A stretch of DNA of 64,000 nucleotides from positions 310,001 to 374,000 of the forward strand of contig CAWHVW010000005.1 of NCBI GenBank assembly GCA_963832965.1, in the 5' to 3' direction. Each line of letters begins with the position of its first letter. Position 1 is the first letter of the stretch. Below the pieces are notes generated by a model that searched no databases, was not told the origin of the DNA, and was given only the letters and a program-made list of their open reading frames with translations. The position numbers were made by a program, and so were the translations under genes. The stretch comes from CAWACP01 sp963832965 (GTDB lineage Bacteria > Acidobacteriota > Terriglobia > Bryobacterales > Bryobacteraceae). Shown piece by piece: positions 43,457-52,808 of the stretch.

Positions 43457-43475
43457 GGCAGCGCCATGCGCCGCC
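43457..43475. repeat. Hairpin repeat family B, copy 3
   Basis: GGCAGCG-CCATG-CGCCGCC is preceded by GTGG. It is a 6-of-7-bp stem located between cdaA and the YbbR gene within the operon. Confidence 0.7.
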
Positions 43476-43488
43476 TCTGCAGCCGTCC

Positions 43489-44322
43489 TCACGGGAACTC
43501 CACGGTGGTGCGCCGGGCCCGCTGGGCGCTATTGTCGGAGGACCGCAGATCGCGGCTCGGATTCCGGCTGGTCAGCACCTCGCGCACGCGGTCCAACGTC
43601 ACGTCCAATTCGATTTCTCCGAGGGCAGCGAGAGAAATCCGGCCGGTTTCCTCGGATACCACAATAGACAGGCAGTCGGCTTCTTCGGTAATGCCGATGG
43701 CCGCGCGATGGCGCGTCCCGAGTTGTGAGGAAAGCGCGGGGTTCGTGGTCAGGGGCAGGAAGCACGCCGCGGCGGCGATGCGGTCGCCCTGCACGATCAC
43801 CGCGCCGTCGTGCAGCAGGCCCCCCGGATGGAAAATGCAGACAATCAGATCTCGCGAGAGTCGCGCGTCAATCGCAACGCCGCTTTCGACGAATGTGCGT
43901 AGTCCGATGTTACGCTCCACCACGATCAAACCGCCAATCTGCTGTTGCGAGAGCTGGGAAACTGCCAGCAGAATCTCGTCGGCGAGTTCGCGGCGCTCCA
44001 GCGGGCTGGCCCCGAACGCCCGCCTCCGCCCCAGCCGCGCCAGCAGACGCCGCAGCTCCGACTGGAACATCACGATAAGCGCGAAGATGGTGTAAGGCGC
44101 GAGCGCGGCCAGTATGGTGCGCAACAGTTCCAGGTGTAGCGCAACCGCTATCAGGTAGATCAGCACCAGAATGGCGATGCCCGTGAGCACCGGAGCGCTG
44201 CGTCTTCCACGCACAATCAGAATAAATTGATAAAGGAGAAACGCGACGGCAAGCACGTCCACCGCCGCGGTAACGGTGAGCTTCGGCAACTGTGCGAGCA
44301 GCGCTGTGAGCAGATCGCCCAT
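43489..44322 (-). CDS. cdaA: Diadenylate cyclase (c-di-AMP synthase)
   Basis: This 277-residue protein has three N-terminal membrane helices (about 20-90), a short coiled linker and a DAC (DisA_N) domain. The catalytic motifs are HDGAVIV and LGTRHRAAIG. It makes cyclic-di-AMP from two ATP, a second messenger controlling potassium, osmolytes and cell-wall homeostasis. A TACAAT hexamer (44336-44331) ends 8 bases before the ATG. The gene heads the cdaA-cdaR-glmM operon, linking c-di-AMP production to peptidoglycan precursor supply. Confidence 0.96.
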   Translation of the reverse strand: MGDLLTALLAQLPKLTVTAAVDVLAVAFLLYQFILIVRGRRSAPVLTGIAILVLIYLIAVALHLELLRTILAALAPYTIFALIVMFQSELRRLLARLGRRRAFGASPLERRELADEILLAVSQLSQQQIGGLIVVERNIGLRTFVESGVAIDARLSRDLIVCIFHPGGLLHDGAVIVQGDRIAAAACFLPLTTNPALSSQLGTRHRAAIGITEEADCLSIVVSEETGRISLAALGEIELDVTLDRVREVLTSRNPSRDLRSSDNSAQRARRTTVEFP

Positions 44323-44330
44323 GCGCTGCC

Positions 44331-44365
44331 ATTGTACCGCGCGGTCGCGGAGTGGCTCTTATAAT
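44331..44365. promoter_or_regulatory. Overlapping divergent -10 elements for cdaA and the outer-membrane protein gene
   Basis: TACAAT on the minus strand (44336-44331) serves cdaA, and TATAAT on the plus strand (44360-44365) serves the gene at 44377. Each is 8-11 bases from its start codon and neither has a clear -35. The two start codons are 54 bp apart, so the promoters must share DNA and could interfere with each other. Confidence 0.4.
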
Positions 44366-44376
44366 GGAAACTCGGG

Positions 44377-45156
44377 ATGAGCAGCCATCCGCGGGCACTA
44401 CGATTCGGCATCCTTGTTCTCGCATTCTGTTGTTCCTCGCCGTTGCGCGCGCAAGGCGGACCGCCCTATTACACGAACGATCCTGGTACGCCCGGCAATC
44501 GGAACTGGGAGATTAATCTGGGCTACATGCCATTCCTGTACGACGGTCAATCCACTACGCACACGCCGGACGTGGATATCAACTACGGCGTGGGAGACCG
44601 CATCCAGCTAACCTTCGAAAACGCCTGGCTGCGGGTAAGGGACGGCGCCAGCGCCGCGAAGTACGGCGTGGGGCAGGATCAGCTCGGCGTGAAATGGCGG
44701 TTTTACGACGGCCAGAAAAGTGGCCTCGCTATATCCTTCTTCCCTCAGATCTCCATCAACAACGCCGGCCATTCCGTGCAGCGGAGCATCACACCACCGG
44801 GCGCGACTCTCACGTTGCCCGTGGAGTTTACAAAACGTCTCGGACCGGTTGATGTGAACTGGGAAGCAGGCTACAACGCAGTCCGTCTGGGGCCCGATGG
44901 CTGGATCGCTGGACTTGTGGTGGGCCGCGATATCTCGAAAAAACTGGAGTTCGACGCCGAGTTCTACGGTCTCGGTGATTTCGGCAACTCCAACAAGCAA
45001 CTGACTCTCGACGTGGGAGCGCGCTACAAAATCCGTCCCCCTTTCATCCTGTTGCTGATGGCCGGACGGAGCATCGCGCCCGCCGGCCGGGGCGAGCCGT
45101 ATTTTGTCGGCTACTTCGGCATGCAATTTCTGCTTCCGCCGAAGCCGTTCGAATAG
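44377..45156 (+). CDS. Putative outer-membrane beta-barrel protein
   Basis: This 259-residue protein has a signal peptide ending PLRAQ. Alternating amphipathic strands follow (WEINLGYMPFLYDG, DVDINYGVGDRIQLTFENAWLRV, DQLGVKWRFYDG, PVDVNWEAGYNAV, KLEFDAEFYGLGDFG), ending YFVGYFGMQFLLPP. The overall pattern resembles the transporter/porin-like proteins annotated in phenol-degradation (MetA) contexts. The substrate is unknown. Convergent with the TolC gene, 6 bp between the stops. Confidence 0.72.
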   Translation: MSSHPRALRFGILVLAFCCSSPLRAQGGPPYYTNDPGTPGNRNWEINLGYMPFLYDGQSTTHTPDVDINYGVGDRIQLTFENAWLRVRDGASAAKYGVGQDQLGVKWRFYDGQKSGLAISFFPQISINNAGHSVQRSITPPGATLTLPVEFTKRLGPVDVNWEAGYNAVRLGPDGWIAGLVVGRDISKKLEFDAEFYGLGDFGNSNKQLTLDVGARYKIRPPFILLLMAGRSIAPAGRGEPYFVGYFGMQFLLPPKPFE

Positions 45157-45162
45157 TCAGTG

Positions 45163-46449
45163 CTACCGCAGCGCTCCCGTCGTGTATTGCAGTTCGGCGA
45201 ACGCGGCATGATAGTCGTACCGTGCCGTTACGTTCTCGATCTGCGCCTGGGTCAGGTTGAGTTGCGCGTCGGTGACCTCAACAATGGACGCCAGCCCCAG
45301 GTTGTAGCGGCCCTGCGCCAGGTCGAGGGCCAGTCGAGACTGCTTGATCATTTCCTCGGTCACCGGAATCCGTTGCCAGGCGTTCATCGCATTGGCCCAT
45401 GCGGCGCGGACGTCGCGTTCCACACTCTGCTGAAGCGCGCGCGCGCGCTGGTCGGCCGCCAGCGCCTCATCATGGGCGGCCTGCCGGCGGGCCGAAAACA
45501 GATGCCCGTTGAAGATCGGAATGTCCACGTTCACCGCGACCGCCTCGTATTCATCGGGAGCCACGCGTGGCGACTGGTCAAGGTAAGGTAGCACGCCTCC
45601 CACTCCCATGAGGTTGACGTTGGGGCGGGACAGATCGCGCTCCGCGGCCTCGAACTTGTGCGCGGCCTCCAGACGCAGCCGTAGCTCCCGAAGCTCCGGC
45701 CTGTTCTGAATCGCCTCCGCCATCAACGTCCCCGCCTCGTCCGGTGGCTTCGGCGGCAGCGCGTCCTCGCTAAGGTCGTAGTTCGCCTGCTTGTCCTCCC
45801 CCAGCGCGCGTGCCAGGTCGGCGTAAGCCTGCTCCACCCCAGTCTGCGCGCGGATGAGCAGAAGCCTGGCCTGGGAGACGTTCACGTCGGCAAAACTGAC
45901 GTCCACCTGCGACTTAAGCTGCGCCTTCGCCAGGGCGGTAACCTGGTTGTCCAGAGTCTGGCGCGCTCGAATCGTGTCCTCGGCCACCTTCACCAGAGCC
46001 TGCGCCTGAAGCACGCCGAAATACGCGCGATTCACCCCCAAAGAGACATCAAACCGCGTCGCTTGTGTGCTTTGGTCCGCGGCCTGCGCTTGCAATCTCG
46101 AATCGGCCACCAGATTCCTCGTCCTGCCAAGGTCCGTGACTAACTGGTTCACTTCCAGGCCCGTTCCAAAGCGGTTGAACAGTGCGGAAGTGGTCAGGTA
46201 GCCCGCGCCCAGGCGGCTTTGATACAGGGCTTGAGATCCCGTGATCTCGCCGTTCACCGTCGGAAAGTATGCGGACCTCGCCTCCGTCACGCGTTGCCCG
46301 GCCGCTGCCGCCTCATTCATCGCCGCGGCGATCTGCGGATGATTCTTGAGCGCGATCGCCTCCGCGTCGGCGAGCGTGAGCGGCCCCGCGGCTTGCGCCC
46401 GCAACACGGCGGCGGTGATGGCCATCAGGACGATCAGCGGCCTAAGCAT
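45163..46449 (-). CDS. TolC-family outer-membrane efflux protein
   Basis: This 428-residue protein has a signal peptide (about 20 residues) and two homologous OEP halves with long helices. Their first parts are LTLADAEAIALKNHPQIAAAMNEAAAAGQRV and, in the second half, RPELRELRLRLEAAHKFEAAERDLSRPNVNLMG. It forms the outer-membrane channel of a tripartite pump. It overlaps the RND pump gene by 8 bp and is the last gene of the efflux operon. No lipobox cysteine is visible. Confidence 0.92.
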   Translation of the reverse strand: MLRPLIVLMAITAAVLRAQAAGPLTLADAEAIALKNHPQIAAAMNEAAAAGQRVTEARSAYFPTVNGEITGSQALYQSRLGAGYLTTSALFNRFGTGLEVNQLVTDLGRTRNLVADSRLQAQAADQSTQATRFDVSLGVNRAYFGVLQAQALVKVAEDTIRARQTLDNQVTALAKAQLKSQVDVSFADVNVSQARLLLIRAQTGVEQAYADLARALGEDKQANYDLSEDALPPKPPDEAGTLMAEAIQNRPELRELRLRLEAAHKFEAAERDLSRPNVNLMGVGGVLPYLDQSPRVAPDEYEAVAVNVDIPIFNGHLFSARRQAAHDEALAADQRARALQQSVERDVRAAWANAMNAWQRIPVTEEMIKQSRLALDLAQGRYNLGLASIVEVTDAQLNLTQAQIENVTARYDYHAAFAELQYTTGALR

Positions 46450-49400
46450 TGGGGCGCACCGTCTCCTTATGCCGGTAGATCAGCAGATAGGCGGCGGGAA
46501 CGATGAAGATGGTCAGCAGCACCGAAGAGGTCAGGCCGCCGATGATCGCTCGCGCCATCGGAGCGTACTGTTCGGAGCCGGTGCCCATCTTGAAGGCCAT
46601 CGGCATCATTCCAATGATGGTGGCGAGCGAGGTCATCAGAATGGGCCGCAGCCGAACCCGGCAGGAGGTGATGATCGCGTCAACCACCGCCAGACCCTGC
46701 TCCTCCAGACGATGCGCGAAATCGACGATGAGAATACTGTTTGAGGCGGCGATTCCCACCAGCATCAGCACCCCCATGAGCGACATCACGTTCAGCGTTG
46801 TGTCCGTCACCAGCAACGTTATCAGCACCCCGATAATGGCCATCGGAATCGCCAGCAGGATCAGCACGGGATCGACGAAAGAGCGGAATTGCGCGACCAG
46901 AATCAGGTAGAGCAGCACGAACGACAGGATCAGGCCAATCCCGAAACTGCGAAACGATTGTTGCATCCCCAGCACCATTCCGCGCAGCGTCACGCGCACG
47001 TTCGCCGCGTGTGGCACCTCTGGCAGAATCTTTTCGATCTGAGCGGCCACGCGACCCAGGTCTTCTGACTTGGGAGTAACATACACGTCCGTCGTGCGCT
47101 GGATCATATAGTGGTCCACCGCGGTCGGGGAGAGCACATTCTCCAGGCTGACCACCGTATCCAGCGTGGTTGGCGTTTTCAGATTCGGCGCGCGCAACGG
47201 TATGTTCGTCAAGTCCAGGGAGTCGTGAATCGAGGGCGTGCCGTGCTCATAGTATTGGACCGTCATGAAGTAGTTGTTGCCGTTCTTCCGGTCCAACCAG
47301 TAGTTCGGCGCGATCATCACGTTGGAATTCAGCGCGGTAATAACGTTGTCGACGATCTCCTTCTGGCTGAGGCCGAGTTCGGCGGCATGAACGCGGTCGA
47401 CATTCATCCGAATACCTGGATAGTTCAGGTCCTGGGGTATGTACACCTGGCCGACTCCGCGCAGCCCGGATATCCGTCGCGCATACTCTTCGGCCAGGGC
47501 GTAATTTTCATGGAGAGCCGGACTTACCACCTGCACGTCGATGGGAGCGGGCATGCCACTGTTCAGAACCGCGTCCACCATGGAACCGCTCTGCATGAAC
47601 GTGCGCAGCTCGGGGAACTGCCGCGCGATCGCCCGCTGCACCCGGTCCATGTATTCATTGCTCGATATGCGGTGATCGTCCGCAAGCTGGGTCTGGATCG
47701 TCGCCATGTACGACCCCGAGTTCGTTGTATATAGTGACGAGAAGTCGTTCACCACGCCGATGTTCGACACGGTCATGCGGAAATCCTCCGGCGAGACCGT
47801 GTGCTTGATGAGATCTTCTATTTTGGCGACATACTCGTTGGTGACTTCAATCCGGGTCCCGGTCGGCGCCTTCAGGTTGATGGTGAACTGGCCGGCGTCT
47901 GTTCGTGGGAAGAAGGCCACGCCGAGCAGGGGATACAATCCAAGGCTGAGCGCGAAGAATCCCATCAGCGCGGCGGTGGTGAGACCCGGCCGTAGCAGGG
48001 CGCGCCGCACCCATACCTCGTAGAAGTCCAGCAGCCTGTTGAAGCCGCGATTGAAGGCCGCGTTGAACCGCGTCCACCAGGAGCCGCCCGCCCGCGCTTC
48101 GTTGGAATGCGGCAAGGCCGCATGTGGAACGCTCTTCAGGAAGCGCGCGCAAAACAGCGGAATCACCGTAACCGCGACGATAAACGATAGCGTAAGCGAA
48201 ATACAGAACGACAAGGCCAGCGCGGAGAACAGGAACTTGCTGACGCCATAGAGAAGGGTAACCGGGAAGAAGTCCACCACCGCCACCAGCGTCGCCGCCA
48301 ATACGGCCAGCGTAACTTCGGAGGCCCCCAGTTCCGCCGCCATCGCCGGCGTATCGCCCATCTCGAGGTGGCGGTAAATGTTCTCGATCGAAATCACCGA
48401 ATTGTCGATAATTCGCGAAAGGGCGAGCGCCAGCCCCCCGAGGATCATGGTATTGACGGTCGCGCTGGTGAACCCGAGGACCAGAAACGTCGCCAGCACG
48501 GAGAGCGGAATCGCCAGCACCACCGCCGACGTAGCGCGCACATTTCCCAGAAACAGGAGGATCATGACGCTGGTCAGGATCAGTCCCAGAACGGTCTCAT
48601 GCAGTACCGTCCTGATGGCCTCCTTTACGAAGGTGGATTGGTCGAACAGCAAATCGGCCGACATCTGTTTGGGGATGTCGTAGAGGTGGCCGATCAGCTT
48701 GCGGACGCCGTCCACTACTTCTATCGTGTTGGTGTCGCCGCCCTGCTTCAGGATGGGGATGTAAACCGATTTCTGGCCCGCGATCCGCACGATGTTGTAT
48801 TGCATCGCATTGGAATCTTCCGCCTCGCCCACGTCGCTGACGCGCGTCCACGAGTCGCCCGTCGTTTTCAGCGGCACGTCATCGAGCTGCTTCATGTTGT
48901 CAACCAGGCTGTTCGAATAGACGTAGTAGTCGAACGGTCCCATCTTCACGTCGCCGGCTGGCAGAATAATGTTGGCATCGTTGACCGCCGCCACCACATC
49001 CATCGGGCTCAGCCCGCGGGACACCAGTTTGTAGGGATCCACGCGCACCATGATCTGCCGGTATTTGCCGCCAAACGGCCAGGGAATCTCCGCGCCCTTC
49101 ACGACGGCGATCTGATTGCGGATTGAGAACTGCGCGTAATCGTGTAGCTGCGTTTCGGTGAGACCCGGCCCGCGCACCGCCACCAGGCAAACCGGAAGGC
49201 TGGAGGAGTCGGATTTCAGCACCACCGGCGGGAGTGTTCCCGGAGGCAGGCGCTTCAGGTCCGCGAGCGCCAGGTTCGAAAGCTCCGTAACGTCGGCGTC
49301 CGCATTGGTTCCCGGCTGAAAGAACACGCGGATAATACTCACCCCCAGGAGTGAGTGCGATTCGCTGTGCTCCACTCCGCTGGCGAGCGTGAAAAATCGC

Positions 49401-49597
49401 TCCAACGGAGAGGTGATGTTGGTTTCGATGTCCTCCGGCGGCATGCCGGAATAGAACGTCGCAACCACCACCTGTGGCATGTTGATGTTCGGAAAAAGGT
49501 CCACCGGCATGCGCAGCCACGCGCTCACGCCGAGAACCGCGATCACCAGACAAACCACCACGACGAAGTAGGGGTTGCGGATGGAGAATCGTGCCAT
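46442..49597 (-). CDS. RND efflux pump, inner-membrane permease
   Basis: This 1051-residue RND protein has 12 helices and two large periplasmic loops. It begins MARFSIRNPYFVVVVCLVIAVLGVSAWLRMPVDLFPNINMP, typical of the HAE1 group. In helix 4 the proton-relay motif reads RIIDNSVISIEN, with Asp-Asn where E. coli AcrB has Asp-Asp; this Asp-Asn form is usual for this clade. Substrates cannot be predicted. It follows the adaptor gene by 12 bp and overlaps the TolC gene by 8 bp. Confidence 0.95.
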   Translation of the reverse strand: MARFSIRNPYFVVVVCLVIAVLGVSAWLRMPVDLFPNINMPQVVVATFYSGMPPEDIETNITSPLERFFTLASGVEHSESHSLLGVSIIRVFFQPGTNADADVTELSNLALADLKRLPPGTLPPVVLKSDSSSLPVCLVAVRGPGLTETQLHDYAQFSIRNQIAVVKGAEIPWPFGGKYRQIMVRVDPYKLVSRGLSPMDVVAAVNDANIILPAGDVKMGPFDYYVYSNSLVDNMKQLDDVPLKTTGDSWTRVSDVGEAEDSNAMQYNIVRIAGQKSVYIPILKQGGDTNTIEVVDGVRKLIGHLYDIPKQMSADLLFDQSTFVKEAIRTVLHETVLGLILTSVMILLFLGNVRATSAVVLAIPLSVLATFLVLGFTSATVNTMILGGLALALSRIIDNSVISIENIYRHLEMGDTPAMAAELGASEVTLAVLAATLVAVVDFFPVTLLYGVSKFLFSALALSFCISLTLSFIVAVTVIPLFCARFLKSVPHAALPHSNEARAGGSWWTRFNAAFNRGFNRLLDFYEVWVRRALLRPGLTTAALMGFFALSLGLYPLLGVAFFPRTDAGQFTINLKAPTGTRIEVTNEYVAKIEDLIKHTVSPEDFRMTVSNIGVVNDFSSLYTTNSGSYMATIQTQLADDHRISSNEYMDRVQRAIARQFPELRTFMQSGSMVDAVLNSGMPAPIDVQVVSPALHENYALAEEYARRISGLRGVGQVYIPQDLNYPGIRMNVDRVHAAELGLSQKEIVDNVITALNSNVMIAPNYWLDRKNGNNYFMTVQYYEHGTPSIHDSLDLTNIPLRAPNLKTPTTLDTVVSLENVLSPTAVDHYMIQRTTDVYVTPKSEDLGRVAAQIEKILPEVPHAANVRVTLRGMVLGMQQSFRSFGIGLILSFVLLYLILVAQFRSFVDPVLILLAIPMAIIGVLITLLVTDTTLNVMSLMGVLMLVGIAASNSILIVDFAHRLEEQGLAVVDAIITSCRVRLRPILMTSLATIIGMMPMAFKMGTGSEQYAPMARAIIGGLTSSVLLTIFIVPAAYLLIYRHKETVRPNA

Positions 49598-49609
49598 GGG
49601 TGTTTCGCT

Positions 49610-50836
49610 CTACTGCTGCGGCTGGCCGGTTTCCTTCCACGCCAGCGCCTGCACAGACTGTGTCTTTACCGCTTCGCCGGGCTTCAGCCCGCTGCGGTCG
49701 CTGATGATCACCTGCTCGCCGGGCTTGAGGCCGGCGGTTACTTCGGCATAGTCCGCCGTTTCGGCGCCCAGCGTGATCGGGCGGGCTTCCACGCGGCTGT
49801 TCGAGTCCACGACGAAAACACCGATATCCGTCCCGTTGCGGTTGATGGCCTGCAGAGGAACCGCCAGAACGTTGCCGTTCTGATTGAGCGTGAGCACCGC
49901 TTCGGCGTAAGCGCCGGGGACCAGTTCGTGGCCGGGATTCGGGATGTCCACTTCCGTATGCATGGTTCGCGTATCGCCGCTCACGTCCACTGAAAACCTT
50001 GTCACCTTCCCCGCGAAACTGCGGTTCAGCGCCGGTACCCTGACTTCTACGGGATCGCCAATGTGGACATACCGGACGTACGTCTCGGGTACTGGAATCA
50101 CCAGCCTGTACAAGCTTTCCTCGGAAAGGCGTACCAGCGGCGTCGCCTGCGTGGAAGTGGTGCCTGCCTGCATCAGCGCGCCCAGATTGGCGTAGCGCTG
50201 GGTCACCACGCCGTCGAATGGGGCCGTGATTTTCGAATAGTCGTAGAGGGCCTGGTCGTGCACCAGCTTCCCTTTCGCCGCTTCCAGTTCGCTTTGGGCG
50301 CTCGCCAGAGCGCCATGCGCCGCTTCCAGTTGCGATTCCGCCGCCAGGTCTTTACCCTGCCAGTCGTCCACCTCCTGCTGCGCCACCAGCCCCGGTTGAG
50401 TTTTCGAAACGCTGGCAATTCGCTCGTACTGCAGATGCGCCACGGTGCTCTGCGCCTTGACCCGCTCCACTTCGTCCGACGCTTCTTTCACCCGGTCGGC
50501 CTGCGCGCGAATCTCCGCCTGATCCTGTTGCAGTTGCGCTTCCAGTTCCGGAATCTCCAGCACGGCCATCAGTTGCCCCTGCCGCACGTGGGTCCCGTAG
50601 TCCACCAGAAGCTGCTTTACGTAGCCGGCTTCCTTGGCGTAGACATCGATCTCCTGAAAGGGCACCAGCTCGGAGCTCACCGTCAGATGCTGCGCCATCG
50701 GCTGCATCCTCACGCTCGTGGTCCCTACCGTTACTTCCGCCGCCTCTTCGGTTCTTGCAGGTGCTTCGTGCCGGGCGCAGGAGGAAAGCGCCGCCGCCAT
50801 AACCATCGCCAGCCCTGCTCTGTAAGAGAGTCTCAT
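49610..50836 (-). CDS. RND efflux adaptor (membrane fusion) lipoprotein
   Basis: This 408-residue protein has a lipoprotein signal with lipobox ALSSC. It then has a biotinyl/lipoyl-like hairpin domain (VDVYAKEAGYVKQLLVDYGTHV region), a coiled-coil hairpin and a beta-barrel domain (ALFPVRVPALNRSFAGKV-like strands). It links the RND pump to TolC. The ATG at 50836 is chosen because it overlaps the preceding gene's stop as ATGA; a longer version reaching 50866 would overlap it by 34 bases. Confidence 0.92.
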   Translation of the reverse strand: MRLSYRAGLAMVMAAALSSCARHEAPARTEEAAEVTVGTTSVRMQPMAQHLTVSSELVPFQEIDVYAKEAGYVKQLLVDYGTHVRQGQLMAVLEIPELEAQLQQDQAEIRAQADRVKEASDEVERVKAQSTVAHLQYERIASVSKTQPGLVAQQEVDDWQGKDLAAESQLEAAHGALASAQSELEAAKGKLVHDQALYDYSKITAPFDGVVTQRYANLGALMQAGTTSTQATPLVRLSEESLYRLVIPVPETYVRYVHIGDPVEVRVPALNRSFAGKVTRFSVDVSGDTRTMHTEVDIPNPGHELVPGAYAEAVLTLNQNGNVLAVPLQAINRNGTDIGVFVVDSNSRVEARPITLGAETADYAEVTAGLKPGEQVIISDRSGLKPGEAVKTQSVQALAWKETGQPQQ

Positions 50837-51288
50837 CGTTCTTGTTTCCGTGAATGTTCCATGCAAAACCAGGCAAAACTGAGTTTTCGGCCGATCTCCT
50901 CACGGCTCGCCGAACGGGAGAAAAGGTCGAAGCCGCCGCGCCGGATCACCTCCTGCCAGAGATACGGATCGGCTGCCGGGGACGCCAGCAGGATGCACCG
51001 TTCAGAAGAGAGCCGCCTCAGGTAGTCGAGTGCCGGTTGCCAATCGTCCTCTCCCTTTTGTCCGTCGTAGACCACCAGAGGCAATGGTTCGGCCATCAGC
51101 ACGGGCGTCGCATCCTTAACCGTGGTCGCATGCCGGAAGTTCCAGCCGTGGTCGCGGGCAACCTCCCGCAGGTCCGATCCGAAGGCCTGGTCGGTGGTGA
51201 TCACAATAAGACCCCCTTTCCCCGGTTTGGCATCGGCAGTTAGACGCGGTGTCCGTCGCGGATGGAACATACGCGGAATCATCTGCAC
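50833..51288 (-). CDS. Receiver-like protein at the head of the efflux operon
   Basis: This 151-residue protein resembles a CheY receiver with reduced signatures. GLIVITTDQAFGSDLREVARDHGW starts the fold but has one acidic residue where receivers have a pair. VVYDGQKGEDDW carries an Asp at the phosphoacceptor place. CILLASPAADP holds Ser in place of Thr. DLFSRSASREEI has no Lys (S-R instead). It is probably a pseudo-receiver or atypically regulated. The stop overlaps the adaptor start (ATGA), so it is coupled to the pump. It follows the histidine kinase gene by 119 bp on the same strand. Confidence 0.7.
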   Translation of the reverse strand: MQMIPRMFHPRRTPRLTADAKPGKGGLIVITTDQAFGSDLREVARDHGWNFRHATTVKDATPVLMAEPLPLVVYDGQKGEDDWQPALDYLRRLSSERCILLASPAADPYLWQEVIRRGGFDLFSRSASREEIGRKLSFAWFCMEHSRKQER

Positions 51289-51297
51289 TCAGTTACC

Positions 51298-51324
51298 GAG
51301 CCGCGACAGTAATGGAGCGGAAAC
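51298..51324. repeat. Dispersed repeat family A, copy 5
   Basis: GAGCCGCGACAGTAATGGAG followed by CGGAAAC lies in the 119-bp gap between the kinase and the receiver-like gene. The rest of the gap (51325-51407) shows no gene or clear site. Confidence 0.75.
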
Positions 51325-51407
51325 AGGTTTGCTCGCGGCATCCCACACTTCCGAGGGTAGCCATCCGACGCAGGAAGAGGAATACCGCCGCGACTGGAAT
51401 TTCGAGC

Positions 51408-52808
51408 TTATGAGGCTGTAGCGGCCCCGTCGTTCGGAACTTCCGCGAGGGGCAGCTCAAACCGGACGATGGCCCCGCGCCCCCGCTCGGAGTCCACGTG
51501 CAAAACTCCGCCCAGATGGAGCACGCGCTCCTGCATTCCCAGAATGCCAAGGCCCGTTTCCTGGGTCGGGTCGAACCCTTTGCCGTCATCCTGGACAGAG
51601 ACACGAAGGCGGTTTGTCTGCTGGTTCACGGAAATGCGCACCTGGCGCGCGCCGGAGTGGCGAGCCGCGTTGCGCACCGCCTCCTGCACCACCCGGTATA
51701 CGCAGGTGCGGTGCTCTTCGGGCAACGCGTCCGGGCACTCCACGGCGGCCACCTCCACCTCCAGCGGCGTCGTTCGCGAAACTTCCCGGGCCAGCCACTT
51801 CAACGCCGCCACCAAACCCAGGTCGTCCAGCATGGTGGGACGCAGCAACAGCGAAATATTACGAACCACGCTGACGTTCCGCTCGGTCATGTCCTGCAGG
51901 AGTTGCAGATGCCGCAGTGCTTCATCGGTGTTTTTCGCGACGATGGCGGAGCGCAGATTGCCCAGCCCCAGCATCATTGCCGACAACACCTGGCCCACCT
52001 CATCGTGCAGCTCGCGGGCGATTTTGCGGCGCTCGCTCTCCTGCGCCGAGAGGAGTTCGGCGGAGAGCAGCTCGAGTTCCCCGCGCGCCTTAAGCACCTC
52101 GTCGAATCGGGAGCGGGCTTCGTCCTCCAGCCGGAACAGGCGCCACAGCGTCACGCTGGCCAGCAGCACGCCAATCGCTACGGTCAGCGCCAGCAACGCC
52201 AGCAGCTTCACCCGGAAGGCTGAGAACAGCTCGCTCACCGCGGCGCTGCTCACTTCCAGTTGCTTTTCGCTCATTTGCTGGATGCGGTCCGCCAGCCCCA
52301 CCGCCATCATCCGCCGCGGCAAAACCTCGTCCTCAATCAGTGTGTATCCCCGGTCGCGGCGTTGCCGTGGACTCCAGTCGAGAGCCGGCGTCACCGCCGC
52401 CAGGTAATCGGCTAGTTCCCGGTCGAGTTGATGGAACGGTTCCACTTCCTCGCTCCGCAGAAAGCGGCGGTAGCCGGTCAGGCCGTTTTCGATGTCGCGC
52501 CGTGTTTCCAGGAACTGCGCGCGGTGGCTGGCGGCCACCGGCTCGCTGGTGTCCAGCAGGAAGTCGCGGATATAAGTGCCGGAGAGGAAGATGCTGGCGC
52601 GGAGCTTTTCGAGGGTGCGGTCCCGCTCCACATAGTCGCGGCGGATCTGCTCCTGGCGGATCTCGATTTGATACAGAAACGAGATCGCGCTCAGGCCGGC
52701 GCCACTCATCAGCAGCAGCAGTCCGCCAAAACCGCCCCACAGCAGGGCGCGCGTCTGCCGGCGGGAGGAGCCCCGGCGCGAATTTAGCGACGCCCCGGCG
52801 GCCGCCAC
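51408..52808 (-). CDS. NarL-group sensor histidine kinase (HisKA_3)
   Basis: This 466-residue kinase has two membrane helices (about 23-45 and 200-222) flanking an extracytoplasmic four-helix-like sensor region with IRRDYVERDRTLEKLRAS. A HAMP-like linker follows. Then come HisKA_3 with phospho-His in RKIARELHDEVGQVLSAMML and a HATPase domain (RNAARHSG, DDGKGFDP, GLGILGM). The start is taken as GTG 52808 because CAGGAG lies 8 bases upstream, rather than the longer in-frame start at 52871, which would begin deep in the RraA gene. Its 5' end overlaps the RraA-like gene by 25 bp. The NarL-type regulator at 53605 is a plausible partner. Confidence 0.9.
   Translation of the reverse strand: MAAAGASLNSRRGSSRRQTRALLWGGFGGLLLLMSGAGLSAISFLYQIEIRQEQIRRDYVERDRTLEKLRASIFLSGTYIRDFLLDTSEPVAASHRAQFLETRRDIENGLTGYRRFLRSEEVEPFHQLDRELADYLAAVTPALDWSPRQRRDRGYTLIEDEVLPRRMMAVGLADRIQQMSEKQLEVSSAAVSELFSAFRVKLLALLALTVAIGVLLASVTLWRLFRLEDEARSRFDEVLKARGELELLSAELLSAQESERRKIARELHDEVGQVLSAMMLGLGNLRSAIVAKNTDEALRHLQLLQDMTERNVSVVRNISLLLRPTMLDDLGLVAALKWLAREVSRTTPLEVEVAAVECPDALPEEHRTCVYRVVQEAVRNAARHSGARQVRISVNQQTNRLRVSVQDDGKGFDPTQETGLGILGMQERVLHLGGVLHVDSERGRGAIVRFELPLAEVPNDGAATAS

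Noticed and set aside
46442..49597. Asp-Asn in helix 4 of the RND pump as a sign of inactivation
   Set aside because: The Asp-Asn form is common in this branch of RND transporters and the protein is otherwise complete.
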